From assembly GCA_043775075.1 (NCBI GenBank), contig JAYVSS010000379.1, forward strand, positions 1 to 27,140: 27,140 nucleotides of DNA, in the 5' to 3' direction. A model generated the notes under the pieces. The model had not been told where the DNA came from, did no database searches, and worked only from the letters and a program-made list of their open reading frames with translations. Position 1 is the stretch's first letter; each line of letters opens with the position of its first letter. Below, piece after piece: positions 14,189 to 23,063 of this stretch. The position numbers were made by a program, and so were the translations under genes. Source of the DNA: JANLQX01 sp043775075 (GTDB lineage: Bacteria; Actinomycetota; Acidimicrobiia; Acidimicrobiales; JANYDT01).

Positions 14189-15288
14189 GGTCGGACCGCG
14201 TAGCCGCGTCGAGGGACGGCCACGATCCCGTTCGACACGGAAGGGAGTCGACGCCTCAGGCGACCGATGGTGACCTCCAACACGTGCGGGTCGAAATCGG
14301 CACCCCACAGTGCGGCCATGAGCTCGGTGCGAGACACGACTTTGGGGGCGGCGTCGAGAAGCATGGCGAGCAGGCCAGACTCCCGTTCGGAGAGGGCGAT
14401 TTCCTCGGAGTCAAGGTGAACGGTACGGCCTTGCAGGGACACGGGAACCCCGGAGATCGTCGAGCGTCGGCCACGTTCAAGCAACGCATCGGTAAGTGAA
14501 CGTACCATTGGGCCGATACGGAATCGATCCGGCATCACCGAATTAATAACGCCTAACTCCGCCGCAGCAGAGGCACACACCGGCCCGACCACCACGGGAA
14601 TGACGTCGGTAAAAAACGCGTCGCACAGGTCAGCGGCGAGCCCGCTGTCCTCGGCGATCAAAAACATGTTTCGGGCGGCGGGCGCGCTGGTGAACGTTAC
14701 GGCGTTCACCCGTCGGTTCACCACGGAGTCAATGAGCCGATGGGCCGGCTCGGTGTCCACGGGAAGGATCCAGCGATAGACCGGCACCTCGATCACTTCC
14801 GCCCCGGCGGCCAATAGCCGAGCGATGGCTTCGGGACTGTCATCGCCGTGACGCTGGAACGCCACGGTTCGACCGGCCACGCCAGCTTCGATCACCATGT
14901 CGATGACCTCGTCCATACGCTCCGAAGATGCCCGGGCGGTGACGTCAAGCCCGGATTGATGGACCGCCGCCGACGCTTTCGGGCCGCGGGCATAAACCAA
15001 CGCGGTGGACAGCGAACTCATCAACGCCTCTCCGATGCCCCAAGCATCGGCGGCGGCAAACCATGCGCGCATGCCAATCCCGGTATTGGCGATGACGATG
15101 CTCGGTGGGTCGAGAATCAATTGCTCGGTAACGGCATGCAGATCGTCTTCGGGGCCGATCGGCAGAGTCCGAATCGTTGGCCCGTGAATGACCGCCGCGC
15201 CACGCCGTCGTAAGAGTTCAGCCTGCTCTTCCCAGCGACCATCGGCGGTTATGCCGACGGTAAAGCCGGAAAGATTTACTTCTGCCAT
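14185..15288 (-). CDS. hemD: Uroporphyrinogen-III synthase fused to a winged-helix DNA-binding domain
   Basis: A 367-residue two-domain protein. Residues about 1-255 are a HemD (uroporphyrinogen-III synthase) domain: FTVGITADGRWEEQAELLRR, IVIANTGIGMRAW, RTVAFQRHGDDSPE, and VNAVTFTSAPAARN. Residues about 275-367 are an OmpR/PhoB-type winged helix (SEEIALSERESGLLAMLLDA, then VVSRTELMAALWG, VTIGRLRRRL and a GYAVRP wing end). The same fusion is known in actinobacteria next to nitrite reductase genes (for example M. tuberculosis Rv0260c). It is probably a regulator of nitrate/nitrite genes, with the HemD domain either catalytic or a tetrapyrrole sensor. ATG 15288 has GGATGGTGAG upstream. It follows nasA after a 145-bp gap with no other gene. 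Confidence 0.88.
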   Translation of the reverse strand: MAEVNLSGFTVGITADGRWEEQAELLRRRGAAVIHGPTIRTLPIGPEDDLHAVTEQLILDPPSIVIANTGIGMRAWFAAADAWGIGEALMSSLSTALVYARGPKASAAVHQSGLDVTARASSERMDEVIDMVIEAGVAGRTVAFQRHGDDSPEAIARLLAAGAEVIEVPVYRWILPVDTEPAHRLIDSVVNRRVNAVTFTSAPAARNMFLIAEDSGLAADLCDAFFTDVIPVVVGPVCASAAAELGVINSVMPDRFRIGPMVRSLTDALLERGRRSTISGVPVSLQGRTVHLDSEEIALSERESGLLAMLLDAAPKVVSRTELMAALWGADFDPHVLEVTIGRLRRRLPSVSNGIVAVPRRGYAVRP

Positions 15289-15433
15289 TGCTCACCATCC
15301 TGCCCGCCGAGTATTTCCTAGGCGTTTCGTTGCGATGACATGCCGACCGCAGCTTCCTATGCCTGCGGCCATTTGTCGCATTTCCATGCCACCGATCGTC
15401 GGACAGTTGACCCGTGCGAAGGTGAACTGGCGG

Positions 15434-17701
15434 TCAAAGCGCCTGGATCGAGACCTCAACGCAGGATTGTTTGTACGCCGGTTGGCGGGAGTGGGGATCG
15501 ATCGTCCATCTCGTCAACTCATTGATCGCCGGATCGTGCATGGCGACGAAAACCGACCCGGGTCGAACGGTCGGAGTAACTATGGCCGAGGCGGTCATCG
15601 ATCCACGGGCCGACCGGAGTGTGACCTTCGTGTGCGACGTGATCGAGCGGGCACCGGCGTCATCAGGATGAAGCTGCACCGTGGTCGGGCCAGCGCTAAG
15701 TGCACGTAGCACCTTTGACCGATCGGTTCGCGTCCCGGTGTGCCACTGGGCGGTGCTCTGGCGACCGGTGAGTAACACGAGGGGATAGCAATCCGTTGGT
15801 TCTTCGGGCGGCAGGATCGGTGCTTCGGCGATGAAACGAGCACGCTCATCAGGGTGAAAAAAGCGACCGTCGGCGAACAACCGACGCTCCGTGCCCGCGT
15901 CGTCAGCGCCGCGTCCTTCGAGGATGTCACCCTCCTCCTTGATGGGGAACGGCCACTGGATGCCGCCCGCCCGTTCGATGTGATCGAAACCGGCAATGCC
16001 GGTGATATCACAGGGCTGACCCGCGCTGACGCGCTGCATCACTACAAACGCGTCCTCCGGAGTACGCCAATTCTCCAACCATGGGCCCGAACCCCACGCC
16101 TCGGCCAGCGTTCGAAAAATATCGAAATCGGTCCGAGCCTCCCCTGGTGGGCTGGCGACGCGACGAATGCGCCCGAACCGCCGTTCGGCGTTGACGAACG
16201 TGCCGTCCTTCTCTCCCCAACCCGCCGCCGGAAGGAGCAGGTGGGCGTGGGTGGCCGTCAACGTATCGGCGAAGAGATCCTGAACCACAAGAAACTCCAA
16301 CTTGTCGAGCAGTTTCTCTGTGCGCAGACGATCGATCCACGAGTGCGCCGTGTTCGTCGCGATGATCCACAGCGCGCGTATTTCTCCGGTCTCGATGCCG
16401 TCGAGGATCTGGTCGTACGCCCAGCTCGACTCATCGGGAATGCGGTGCTCATCGACGTTGATGATCGACGCAATCTCGCGTCGATGCTCGGCATTGGCGA
16501 AGTCTCGGCCACCAAACAGGTTCGTGGTGTTGGCAAAGATGCGCGATCCCATCGCATTGCACTGGCCGGTGATGGAATTCGCCCCGGTACCCGGCCGCCC
16601 GACGTTGCCGGTCATCAACGCGATATTGATGATGGCTTGGGCTGTGCGCACCGCCTGGTGTCCCTGGTTCACTCCCATCGTCCACCAGAACGAGACCCGT
16701 CGTCCGTTGGCGATCGTCTACGCGAGGGACGCAAGCTGGTCCACCGACACGCCGGTGGCCGACGACGTCAACTGCAGAGTCCACGGTGAAACGACCGACA
16801 GCCAGTCGTCGTAACCATTCGTATGTGCACCGATAAACGCATGGTCAACGGCTCCCAGGCGAACGAGTTCGTGGGCCAGCCCGCAGAGCAGTGCGAGGTC
16901 GCTGGTGGGGCGGAGTTGCACATGCTCCGACGCCGCTACCGCCGTTTCCGTCCGGCGAGGATCGATCACAATCACGTGCGGATCGTGTCGATTCCGCAGG
17001 ATTCGCTCCCATAAGATTGGATGGGCGATGCAGAGATTCGATCCGATCAATACGATCACGTCGGACTCTTGAAAGTCTGCGTACGTGAACGGTGGCGCAT
17101 CAAAGCCGTATGCCTGCTTATGAGCGACGGCCGAAGTGGCCATGCACTGCCGGGTGTTTCCGTCGCCGTGGATCATGCCCATTTCAAATTTGGCAAAGGC
17201 GCCGAGTAACGCCATCTCCTCCGTCGGGATCTGGCCAGTCGAAAGGAAGGCCACGGACCGGGCCCCATGACGGGCCTGAACGTCCCGCATGCCGTCGACG
17301 AACGCAGCCGATGCCTCTTCCCACGACAATGCCGTGAGCGCCCCGTCGGCGCCTCGCAGCAGCGGCGTTCGCATCCGCTCCGTCGATTTGAGCGGCGCCA
17401 GCACCTCCCATCCCTTCGGACAGGCCGATCCCAGGTTCACCGGGTAACGGGCGGTGGGCGTCACGTTGACTGGCTTGCCGTCTTGCATATGAATAGTGAG
17501 AGAGCATCCAGTGGCGCAGAACCCGCACACGGACTCCACCGTTTCGGTCGGCAGCAGCGAGGCGGGTAACTGCCCGAGCGGATCACCGACTGACGACTCA
17601 CCGGCGTCGACCCGGACCAAATCGTCGGTCCGCTCTCCCGTTCGCCGAACCAGGCGATCAAAGAGCCCCTGCACCACGCCGAGTGGCGGCGAAGCGCTCA
17701 C
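15434..17701 (-). pseudogene. nasA: Assimilatory nitrate reductase NasA, interrupted by one in-frame TAG
   Basis: The frame from GTG 17701 to the TGA at 15434 encodes a full-length (about 755-residue) molybdopterin oxidoreductase, broken only by TAG at 16720-16718 (codon 328). Before it lie the [4Fe-4S] cysteines C59, C62, C66 and C94 and the Mo-ligand Cys186 (NTRQCMATS). After it the same frame continues TIANGRRVSFWWTMGVNQGH, GRPGTGANSITGQCNAMGS, the molybdopterin dinucleotide-binding C-terminal domain (LLTGRQSTAQWHTGTRT) and a typical end. No other damage is visible. The stop may be a recent nonsense mutation, a sequence error or a readthrough site. The start overlaps the upstream gene stop (GTGA). 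The enzyme would reduce nitrate to nitrite with electrons from the fused Fe-S protein. Confidence 0.88.
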
Positions 17702-19263
17702 CGGCAACCGGGCATACGGCTCGGGGCGACCGCGCGGAAAAAGAGGCTTCGTTCCATAAGTGCGCTTATAATAAAGAAGAGCGTGCCAAGGCCCGCAGCA
17801 CCACGCGATCCAGCCGCCGCCGCAATGACCAACATGGTGACAGCGATAAGCGCAAGCCCGACGACGAGACGACGGTTACCCCGCAACGGACCGGCAAGAA
17901 GCGCCGCCGTTCTGCGCACTGACGCATCGGGGTCAACGGCCGAGGCGCGGCCGCAGAGCGACCCGACGAGGGCGGCCATTGCCGCGCCGAGGGCGAGGGG
18001 GCGCAGGGCACTGGCCGTGCACACTGCAGCGATCGCCAGACCGAGAGCGGCCGCAGTGTTGGCGAAGCGTTGAGTGGTGCGCCGCAGCGACCACCACGCC
18101 CGCCCCGTCACGGCATAGACCTTGACTGAGGTTGACACGCTGGCCATCCCGATCGTGGCGGCCGGGGCGGCCAGATGCGAATGGGGAAATACTGCGTTCA
18201 TACTGGCCAGACCGAGGAAGGCTCCGAGCGCAACCGCCTCACGAGACAGCCAGGAGTGACCAATACCGATCACCACCCGCCAAGCCTTCGAGGGCCGGCC
18301 GAGGTGAGCAAGACTTATCGCCATACCGAGGCCAGCGATCATGGGCACGACTGCGGCGAGCGAGCGCCCGGGATCGGCTCCGGCCACCCGAAGCGCGGCG
18401 TCAACCATCGACGCGCCGACTGCAGCCTGGGTGAGCACGAGCATGGCGGCTAGCGGATCGTGACGCACGGATGGCAGGAGCCGCGAGGCGTCCTCGGCCT
18501 CCAATCCCACGAGCGTTGGCAATGCCGTCCGGTACACCGTGGACGGAACGGACAATGAGGAGAGCGACGCTCCCGGCACCAACGACGTCGGTGTCGCCCC
18601 GTATCGAGCTTCAGCGATCACCAGTTGTTGATCGATGGTGATGATGTGAATAGCCCCGTTCGGGCAACCCTGCACACACGCCGGCTCCTGCCCCGCCACC
18701 AAGCGGCCGCGGCACATGTCGCACTTGCGCACGATCCCTAACCGGTCATTGAATTTCGGAACCTCGTAAGGACACGTCATGGTGCAGTAGCTACAGCCAA
18801 TGCATTGATCATCGAGATGCACGACCGCACCGGTGATCAAATCCTTCTCGTAGGCATCCACCGGACAGCCGTTGAGACAGGCCGGATCAACGCAGTGGTG
18901 GCATGCTGCGGTGACCGTTCGTTGCTCGGCGACCGCCAACGAACCGAGCCCCAGCGGCGAGCCCGCCGGAGTCCCATGGAGCACGCCAACGGAGCGCCAC
19001 AGTTCGTCGTCGTCGAGCCCGTTCAACGAGTGACAGGCCACCACGCACGCCTTACAGCCAGTGCATGCGTCGAGTTCAACGGCGAACGCGAACTGCTGCC
19101 CCGACGCCGGAAGCGAAACCGGCATCCGGGCGCGGTACCAGCCGGACTGGTCGTCGAGCAGGCCGAGATCATGGGCTCCGGCAAAGGCGTCAGCGGCCGT
19201 GGGCAGAATGGCCGATTGGTTCGCGCCTCGCGCCGCCTCGGCCATGTCGACCAGTGAGATCAC
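17698..19263 (-). CDS. Fused four-cluster ferredoxin / DmsC-type membrane anchor (nitrate reductase partner)
   Basis: A 521-residue fusion from GTG 19263. Residues about 55-215 resemble DmsB/NarH-type ferredoxins, with four cysteine groups: C67/70/73/77, C121/124/129/133, C154/157/160/164 and C181/184/196/200. Residues about 260-521 are hydrophobic with about eight membrane segments (for example AAVVPMIAGLGMAISLAHLG and WLSREAVALGAFLGLAS), the pattern of DmsC/YnfH anchors. It overlaps nirD and nasA by four bases on either side. The likely role is to take electrons from quinol and pass them to NasA, which would tie assimilatory nitrate reduction to the membrane. This is inferred from domain order and neighbours. 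Confidence 0.82.
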   Translation of the reverse strand: MISLVDMAEAARGANQSAILPTAADAFAGAHDLGLLDDQSGWYRARMPVSLPASGQQFAFAVELDACTGCKACVVACHSLNGLDDDELWRSVGVLHGTPAGSPLGLGSLAVAEQRTVTAACHHCVDPACLNGCPVDAYEKDLITGAVVHLDDQCIGCSYCTMTCPYEVPKFNDRLGIVRKCDMCRGRLVAGQEPACVQGCPNGAIHIITIDQQLVIAEARYGATPTSLVPGASLSSLSVPSTVYRTALPTLVGLEAEDASRLLPSVRHDPLAAMLVLTQAAVGASMVDAALRVAGADPGRSLAAVVPMIAGLGMAISLAHLGRPSKAWRVVIGIGHSWLSREAVALGAFLGLASMNAVFPHSHLAAPAATIGMASVSTSVKVYAVTGRAWWSLRRTTQRFANTAAALGLAIAAVCTASALRPLALGAAMAALVGSLCGRASAVDPDASVRRTAALLAGPLRGNRRLVVGLALIAVTMLVIAAAAGSRGAAGLGTLFFIISALMERSLFFRAVAPSRMPGCR

Positions 19264-19631
19264 GGGAAACGAACTTCTATGACGCCATCTGCGTCACGCA
19301 CGCCAAACGTCTCGAGTCGCTCTTCCGGGTCATCAAGACACGCCCCTGTTTCCAGATCGAAATGCTGTTTGTACATCGGCGAACTCACTGTTGGTCGCCC
19401 GCCGATGGAGCCAACGATTCCCCGTGACATCACTTCTGCGCCACTGAACGGATCGAGATTGGAAACGGCAAAGAGCTCCCCGTACGACGTCCGAAATATA
19501 GCGATCTGCTTCCCTCCGTGAAGGGCACAAACGCCGCGATCTGGATGCAGCCTCGCTATCGGGCATACTCGGTGCCACGATTCGTGCGGTCCGACCAGAA
19601 GGTCGATGTTGGGCGACTCAAGCAACGTCAT
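19260..19631 (-). CDS. nirD: Nitrite reductase small subunit NirD
   Basis: A 123-residue Rieske-fold protein. It has VCPIARLHPDRGVCALHGGK, QIAIFRTSYGELFAVSNLDP, then FSGAEVMSRGIVG and a C-terminal SPMYKQHFDLETGACL segment. These match NirD, in which the Rieske Cys/His ligands are not conserved; here the position of the first Cys-x-His pair reads NLDPFSG, so no [2Fe-2S] cluster is expected. NirD assists NirB in NADH-dependent nitrite reduction to ammonium. ATG 19631 overlaps the nirB TGA and the nirD TGA overlaps the next GTG. Confidence 0.93.
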   Translation of the reverse strand: MTLLESPNIDLLVGPHESWHRVCPIARLHPDRGVCALHGGKQIAIFRTSYGELFAVSNLDPFSGAEVMSRGIVGSIGGRPTVSSPMYKQHFDLETGACLDDPEERLETFGVRDADGVIEVRFP

Positions 19632-22246
19632 CGGTTTGCTCCCACCAATGGACGTGGGCCTATCTGCACGAGGGTGGTGGTGCCGTTGGTCTTCTCCTCG
19701 ACCGTCGCCGGACGGATCTGCCCACGGCTGCGGACCATCACCACGCTGGGATCAGGCTCGTCGGTATTCACAAACGACGAGAACCGTTCCATACGTGCGC
19801 GGTCGGCCAGCGTCGCCGTCCACTCACATTCATATGTGTACACATGATGTTCGATCATCGCCTCTAGCTCGACACCGATGCCGAGCGAGTCTTCGCAGAT
19901 CACCTTCCGTAGATCGGCGATGCCTCCGGTTCGCTTCTCCACCCAGGGCGCCGTGCGTTCCAAACGATCGGCAGTACGGGTGTACAGCGCCAAAAAGCGG
20001 TCGATGTACCGAATGAGCGTTTCCGTGTCAAGATCCTCAGCAAGTAGCTCCGCATGGCGCGGGCGCAGCCCACCGTTGCCTCCCACCCAGAGATTCCAGC
20101 CCCTCTCGGTGGCGATGACACCAACGTCTTTGCTTTGCGCTTCAGCACATTCGCGTGCGCACCCCGATACCGCCATCTTGATCTTGTGCGGGGCTCGCAG
20201 ACCGCGGTAGCGAAGTTCGAGTGCGATGGCCAGGCTGGTCGAGTCCTGCACCCCGTACCGACACCATGTTTCGCCCACGCAACTCTTGACCGTGCGCAAC
20301 GCCTTGCCGTACGCATGGCCGGACTCCATCCCGGCATCCACGAGGCGTTGCCAGATCACCGGAAGTTGGTCGACGGTGGCCCCGAGCAAATCGATGCGCT
20401 GTCCGCCGGTGATCTTTGTGTACAGACCAAATTCCTCAGCCACCTGCCCGATGGCAATCAGCTGCGCGGGAGTGATTTCTCCACCGGGCACTCGAGGCAC
20501 CACGGAGTACGTACCGTCCTTTTGGATATTGGCGAGGAAGTGGTCGTTCGTATCCTGAAGAGCGGCCTGCTCTCCCGCGAGGATGTAGCCCTGGCCGAGC
20601 GAGGCCAGCATCGATGCCACCGCCGGCTTACAAATATCGCAGCCCCGCCCCGTCCCGGTGGAGTTGACGAGTTCAGCAAAGGATGAGATACCACGTACAC
20701 GTACTATCTCAAAGAGCTGGACGCGAGAGTACGCGAAGTGTTCGCACAAACGGTCCTGCACGTCGAGGCCCTGCTTGCGCAGTTCCGTCTCGAGCAGTCG
20801 CTTCACCAGTGGGGTGCATCCACCGCAGCCAGTTCCGGCCGACGTAACTCGCTTCACCCCGGGCAGCTCTATCAGCTGATCGTTCACGATTGCACGACAA
20901 ATTGCTCCGGCGGTGACGCTGTTGCACGAACAAATCAGCGTCTCTGGGTCGACGCCGCCGGGCACCGGCGCAACGTTCGCCGCGTCGATCGGGAGAGCGA
21001 GCAGATGCGGATCGATGGGCGTCGCCATCATTCCGCGAGCCATCGCCATGAGCTCCGCTGCGCCCGATGCGTCGCCAACCAGAACGCCGCCGAGTACGCG
21101 CGTGCCGTCGGCGCTGAGAACGACGCGCCGGTAGACGCTCGACGCAGCGTCGTTCCACGTGACGTGACGCACCTCATCAGCTGGGTGCTCGGTTCCGTGG
21201 GCATCGCCAAAGCTCGCCACGTCGATACCGAGCAGCTTCAGTTTTGTTGAGGGGTCACCGCCACCAAACCTTGCACCATGGTCTCCGGCTAATCGCTTGG
21301 CGACAGCACAGGCCATGGCATAACCGGGAGCAACGAGTCCCCACACGCGCCCCCCGATGAGCGCACATTCGCCGATCGCCGAGATGGTTGGATCACTGGA
21401 CACGCAATGTTCGTTCACGGCGACGCCGCCCCGCTCGCCCACGTCCAAGCCGGCACCTCGGGCGAGTTCGTCTCGGGGCCGGATACCGGCCGAGAACACC
21501 ACAAGATCAGCCGCAACCGTGGACTCGTCGGAGAGCGCCAAACCGCACACGCTGCCCGTTGCCGGGTCGGCAATTGCCGCGCTCACCCCCACGCCGGCGT
21601 GAACGCGAACGTCGAGTTCTTCGATACGGGCCCGAAGCGCGGCACCGCCGCCTTCACATACCTGCAGCGGCATAAGCCGCGGGGCAAACTCCACCACGTG
21701 GGTCTCGAGCCCGAGAAGGCGAAGGGCGTTGGCCGCTTCCAGTCCGAGAAGCCCGCCTCCCACGACCACACCGGTCGTTACTCCCTCGACGGCGGCGCGG
21801 GCGCGCATTCCCTCTAGATCTTCGATCGTGCGGTACACGAAGCACCCGTCGAGATCTTTGCCGGCGATCGGCGGAACAAACGGATACGAGCCTGTGGCCA
21901 GAACAAGGTGATCATACGCATACGTAGTGTTTGCGTCGGTCGTGACCGTCATTGTGGTGCGGTCGATCGCCACCACCTTCTCACTAAGCACGAGGACGAC
22001 GTTGCGTTCGGTGTACCACCCCGATGTGCCGATCGCCAGATCGTCAGCGGTCGCCCCATCGAAGAAGGTCGAAAGGGCAACGCGGTCATAGGCCGGTCGA
22101 GGTTCCTCACCGAGCACGGTGACCTGCCAGCCCGCCGTATCGCCGTCCTTGGCTAGCGCGCCGATACGGTCGAGTTCATCCACCAATCGGTGGCCGACCA
22201 TGCCGTTGCCGACCACGACGAGCCGACGGCCGGCCGGGTTGGTCAT
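19628..22246 (-). CDS. nirB: NADH-dependent siroheme nitrite reductase large subunit NirB
   Basis: From ATG 22246 the protein has 872 residues, the typical NirB length. The N-terminal half is a FAD/NAD(P) reductase (VVVGNGMVGHRLVDEL at about 10-25, ATGSYPFVPPIAG, and GVVVGGGLLGLEAAN at about 159-173). A BFD-like [2Fe-2S] domain has C439, C441, C474 and C477. The C-terminal sulfite/nitrite reductase domain binds the [4Fe-4S]-siroheme through C656, C662, C696 and C700 (SCVGETWC and GCAREC). It reduces nitrite to ammonium in the cytoplasm. An ORF extension to 22393 overlaps the ATPase gene and is not used; the TGA of the ATPase lies 1 nt before this ATG. A second Cys pair, GRGCDIC (C536, C539), follows the BFD domain. 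Confidence 0.96.
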   Translation of the reverse strand: MTNPAGRRLVVVGNGMVGHRLVDELDRIGALAKDGDTAGWQVTVLGEEPRPAYDRVALSTFFDGATADDLAIGTSGWYTERNVVLVLSEKVVAIDRTTMTVTTDANTTYAYDHLVLATGSYPFVPPIAGKDLDGCFVYRTIEDLEGMRARAAVEGVTTGVVVGGGLLGLEAANALRLLGLETHVVEFAPRLMPLQVCEGGGAALRARIEELDVRVHAGVGVSAAIADPATGSVCGLALSDESTVAADLVVFSAGIRPRDELARGAGLDVGERGGVAVNEHCVSSDPTISAIGECALIGGRVWGLVAPGYAMACAVAKRLAGDHGARFGGGDPSTKLKLLGIDVASFGDAHGTEHPADEVRHVTWNDAASSVYRRVVLSADGTRVLGGVLVGDASGAAELMAMARGMMATPIDPHLLALPIDAANVAPVPGGVDPETLICSCNSVTAGAICRAIVNDQLIELPGVKRVTSAGTGCGGCTPLVKRLLETELRKQGLDVQDRLCEHFAYSRVQLFEIVRVRGISSFAELVNSTGTGRGCDICKPAVASMLASLGQGYILAGEQAALQDTNDHFLANIQKDGTYSVVPRVPGGEITPAQLIAIGQVAEEFGLYTKITGGQRIDLLGATVDQLPVIWQRLVDAGMESGHAYGKALRTVKSCVGETWCRYGVQDSTSLAIALELRYRGLRAPHKIKMAVSGCARECAEAQSKDVGVIATERGWNLWVGGNGGLRPRHAELLAEDLDTETLIRYIDRFLALYTRTADRLERTAPWVEKRTGGIADLRKVICEDSLGIGVELEAMIEHHVYTYECEWTATLADRARMERFSSFVNTDEPDPSVVMVRSRGQIRPATVEEKTNGTTTLVQIGPRPLVGANR

Positions 22247-22247
22247 G

Positions 22248-23063
22248 TCAGGCCCCAACGGCCACGAGCGAGGCGGGTGAGGCGCTTTCCTCCACGGGGG
22301 CACCAAGCAAACCAAGTAGCGCCGACACGGTGGCCCGACCAACCGGGTCGAGGGCAACCATGTCCGGGGTCCGCGGCCGCGGAAGCTCGACAATCAGCTC
22401 TTCGAGAATCGATTCGCGGGGCGGGTTTCCCATCACGATGATGCGATCAGAAAGCAGCACCGCCTCATCCACGCCGTGGGTCACCATCAACACCATTTCG
22501 GTGTCTGATCCGCTCTGCCATAACTCCACCAGTTGTTGTTGCAGGCGCCCGCGGGTGAGTGCGTCGAGCGCACCAAACGGTTCATCGAGCAGGAGCACCC
22601 TCGGCTCCACCGCGAAGGCCCGAGCCACCGCACACCGCTGCTGCATCCCGCCCGAGACTTGGCCAGGCTTCTTCTGTCGGTGATCCCAGAGCCCCACGGC
22701 GGTGAGATAGCGCTCCACATGGTCATCGGCGCGAGCGCGATCCCATTCGGGGCGGGCGTTGCGTACTGCGACGGACACGTTGTCGACCATGGTGAGCCGG
22801 GGAAGCAGCGAATAGTGCTGGAATACGAACGAACGATCAGGTCCCGGCTCGGTGACTTCGGCGCCGTCGAGGAGTACCTGACCCGCGTCGAACTTGATAA
22901 GTCCACCTATGATATTTAGAAGCGTGCTCTTGCCACACCCGGAGTGGCCAATGAGCGAAACGAAGCTTTGCGACTGAATGATGATCTCGACGCCGCGCAA
23001 CACGTGTTGGTAGCCGTCGCCATGGGGATAGGACTTCCACAGGTTCTGAACGCGTAGGGTCAT
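22248..23063 (-). CDS. nrtD: Nitrate/nitrite ABC transporter ATP-binding protein
   Basis: From ATG 23063 the protein has 271 residues. It has Walker A GHSGCGKST (39-47), Q-loop region FVFQHYSLLPRLT, signature VSGGMQQRCAVARA, Walker B VLLLDEPFGALD and switch His in MVTHGVDEA. The sequence is of the NrtD/SsuB/TauB group (YPHGDGYQHVLRGV at the start is typical of nitrate transporters). The ATG overlaps the permease TGA by four bases, and the longer ORF start at 23195 is rejected. It energises nitrate uptake together with the next two genes upstream. Confidence 0.92.
   Translation of the reverse strand: MTLRVQNLWKSYPHGDGYQHVLRGVEIIIQSQSFVSLIGHSGCGKSTLLNIIGGLIKFDAGQVLLDGAEVTEPGPDRSFVFQHYSLLPRLTMVDNVSVAVRNARPEWDRARADDHVERYLTAVGLWDHRQKKPGQVSGGMQQRCAVARAFAVEPRVLLLDEPFGALDALTRGRLQQQLVELWQSGSDTEMVLMVTHGVDEAVLLSDRIIVMGNPPRESILEELIVELPRPRTPDMVALDPVGRATVSALLGLLGAPVEESASPASLVAVGA

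Noticed and set aside
16718..16720. UAG recoded as pyrrolysine or another amino acid genome-wide
   Set aside because: TAG is the ordinary stop of cysO, rph and the DapB-like gene in this window, and no pyl-type genes are present.
15854..16789. 311-residue plus-strand ORF
   Set aside because: Antisense of nasA, which has clear molybdopterin enzyme motifs.
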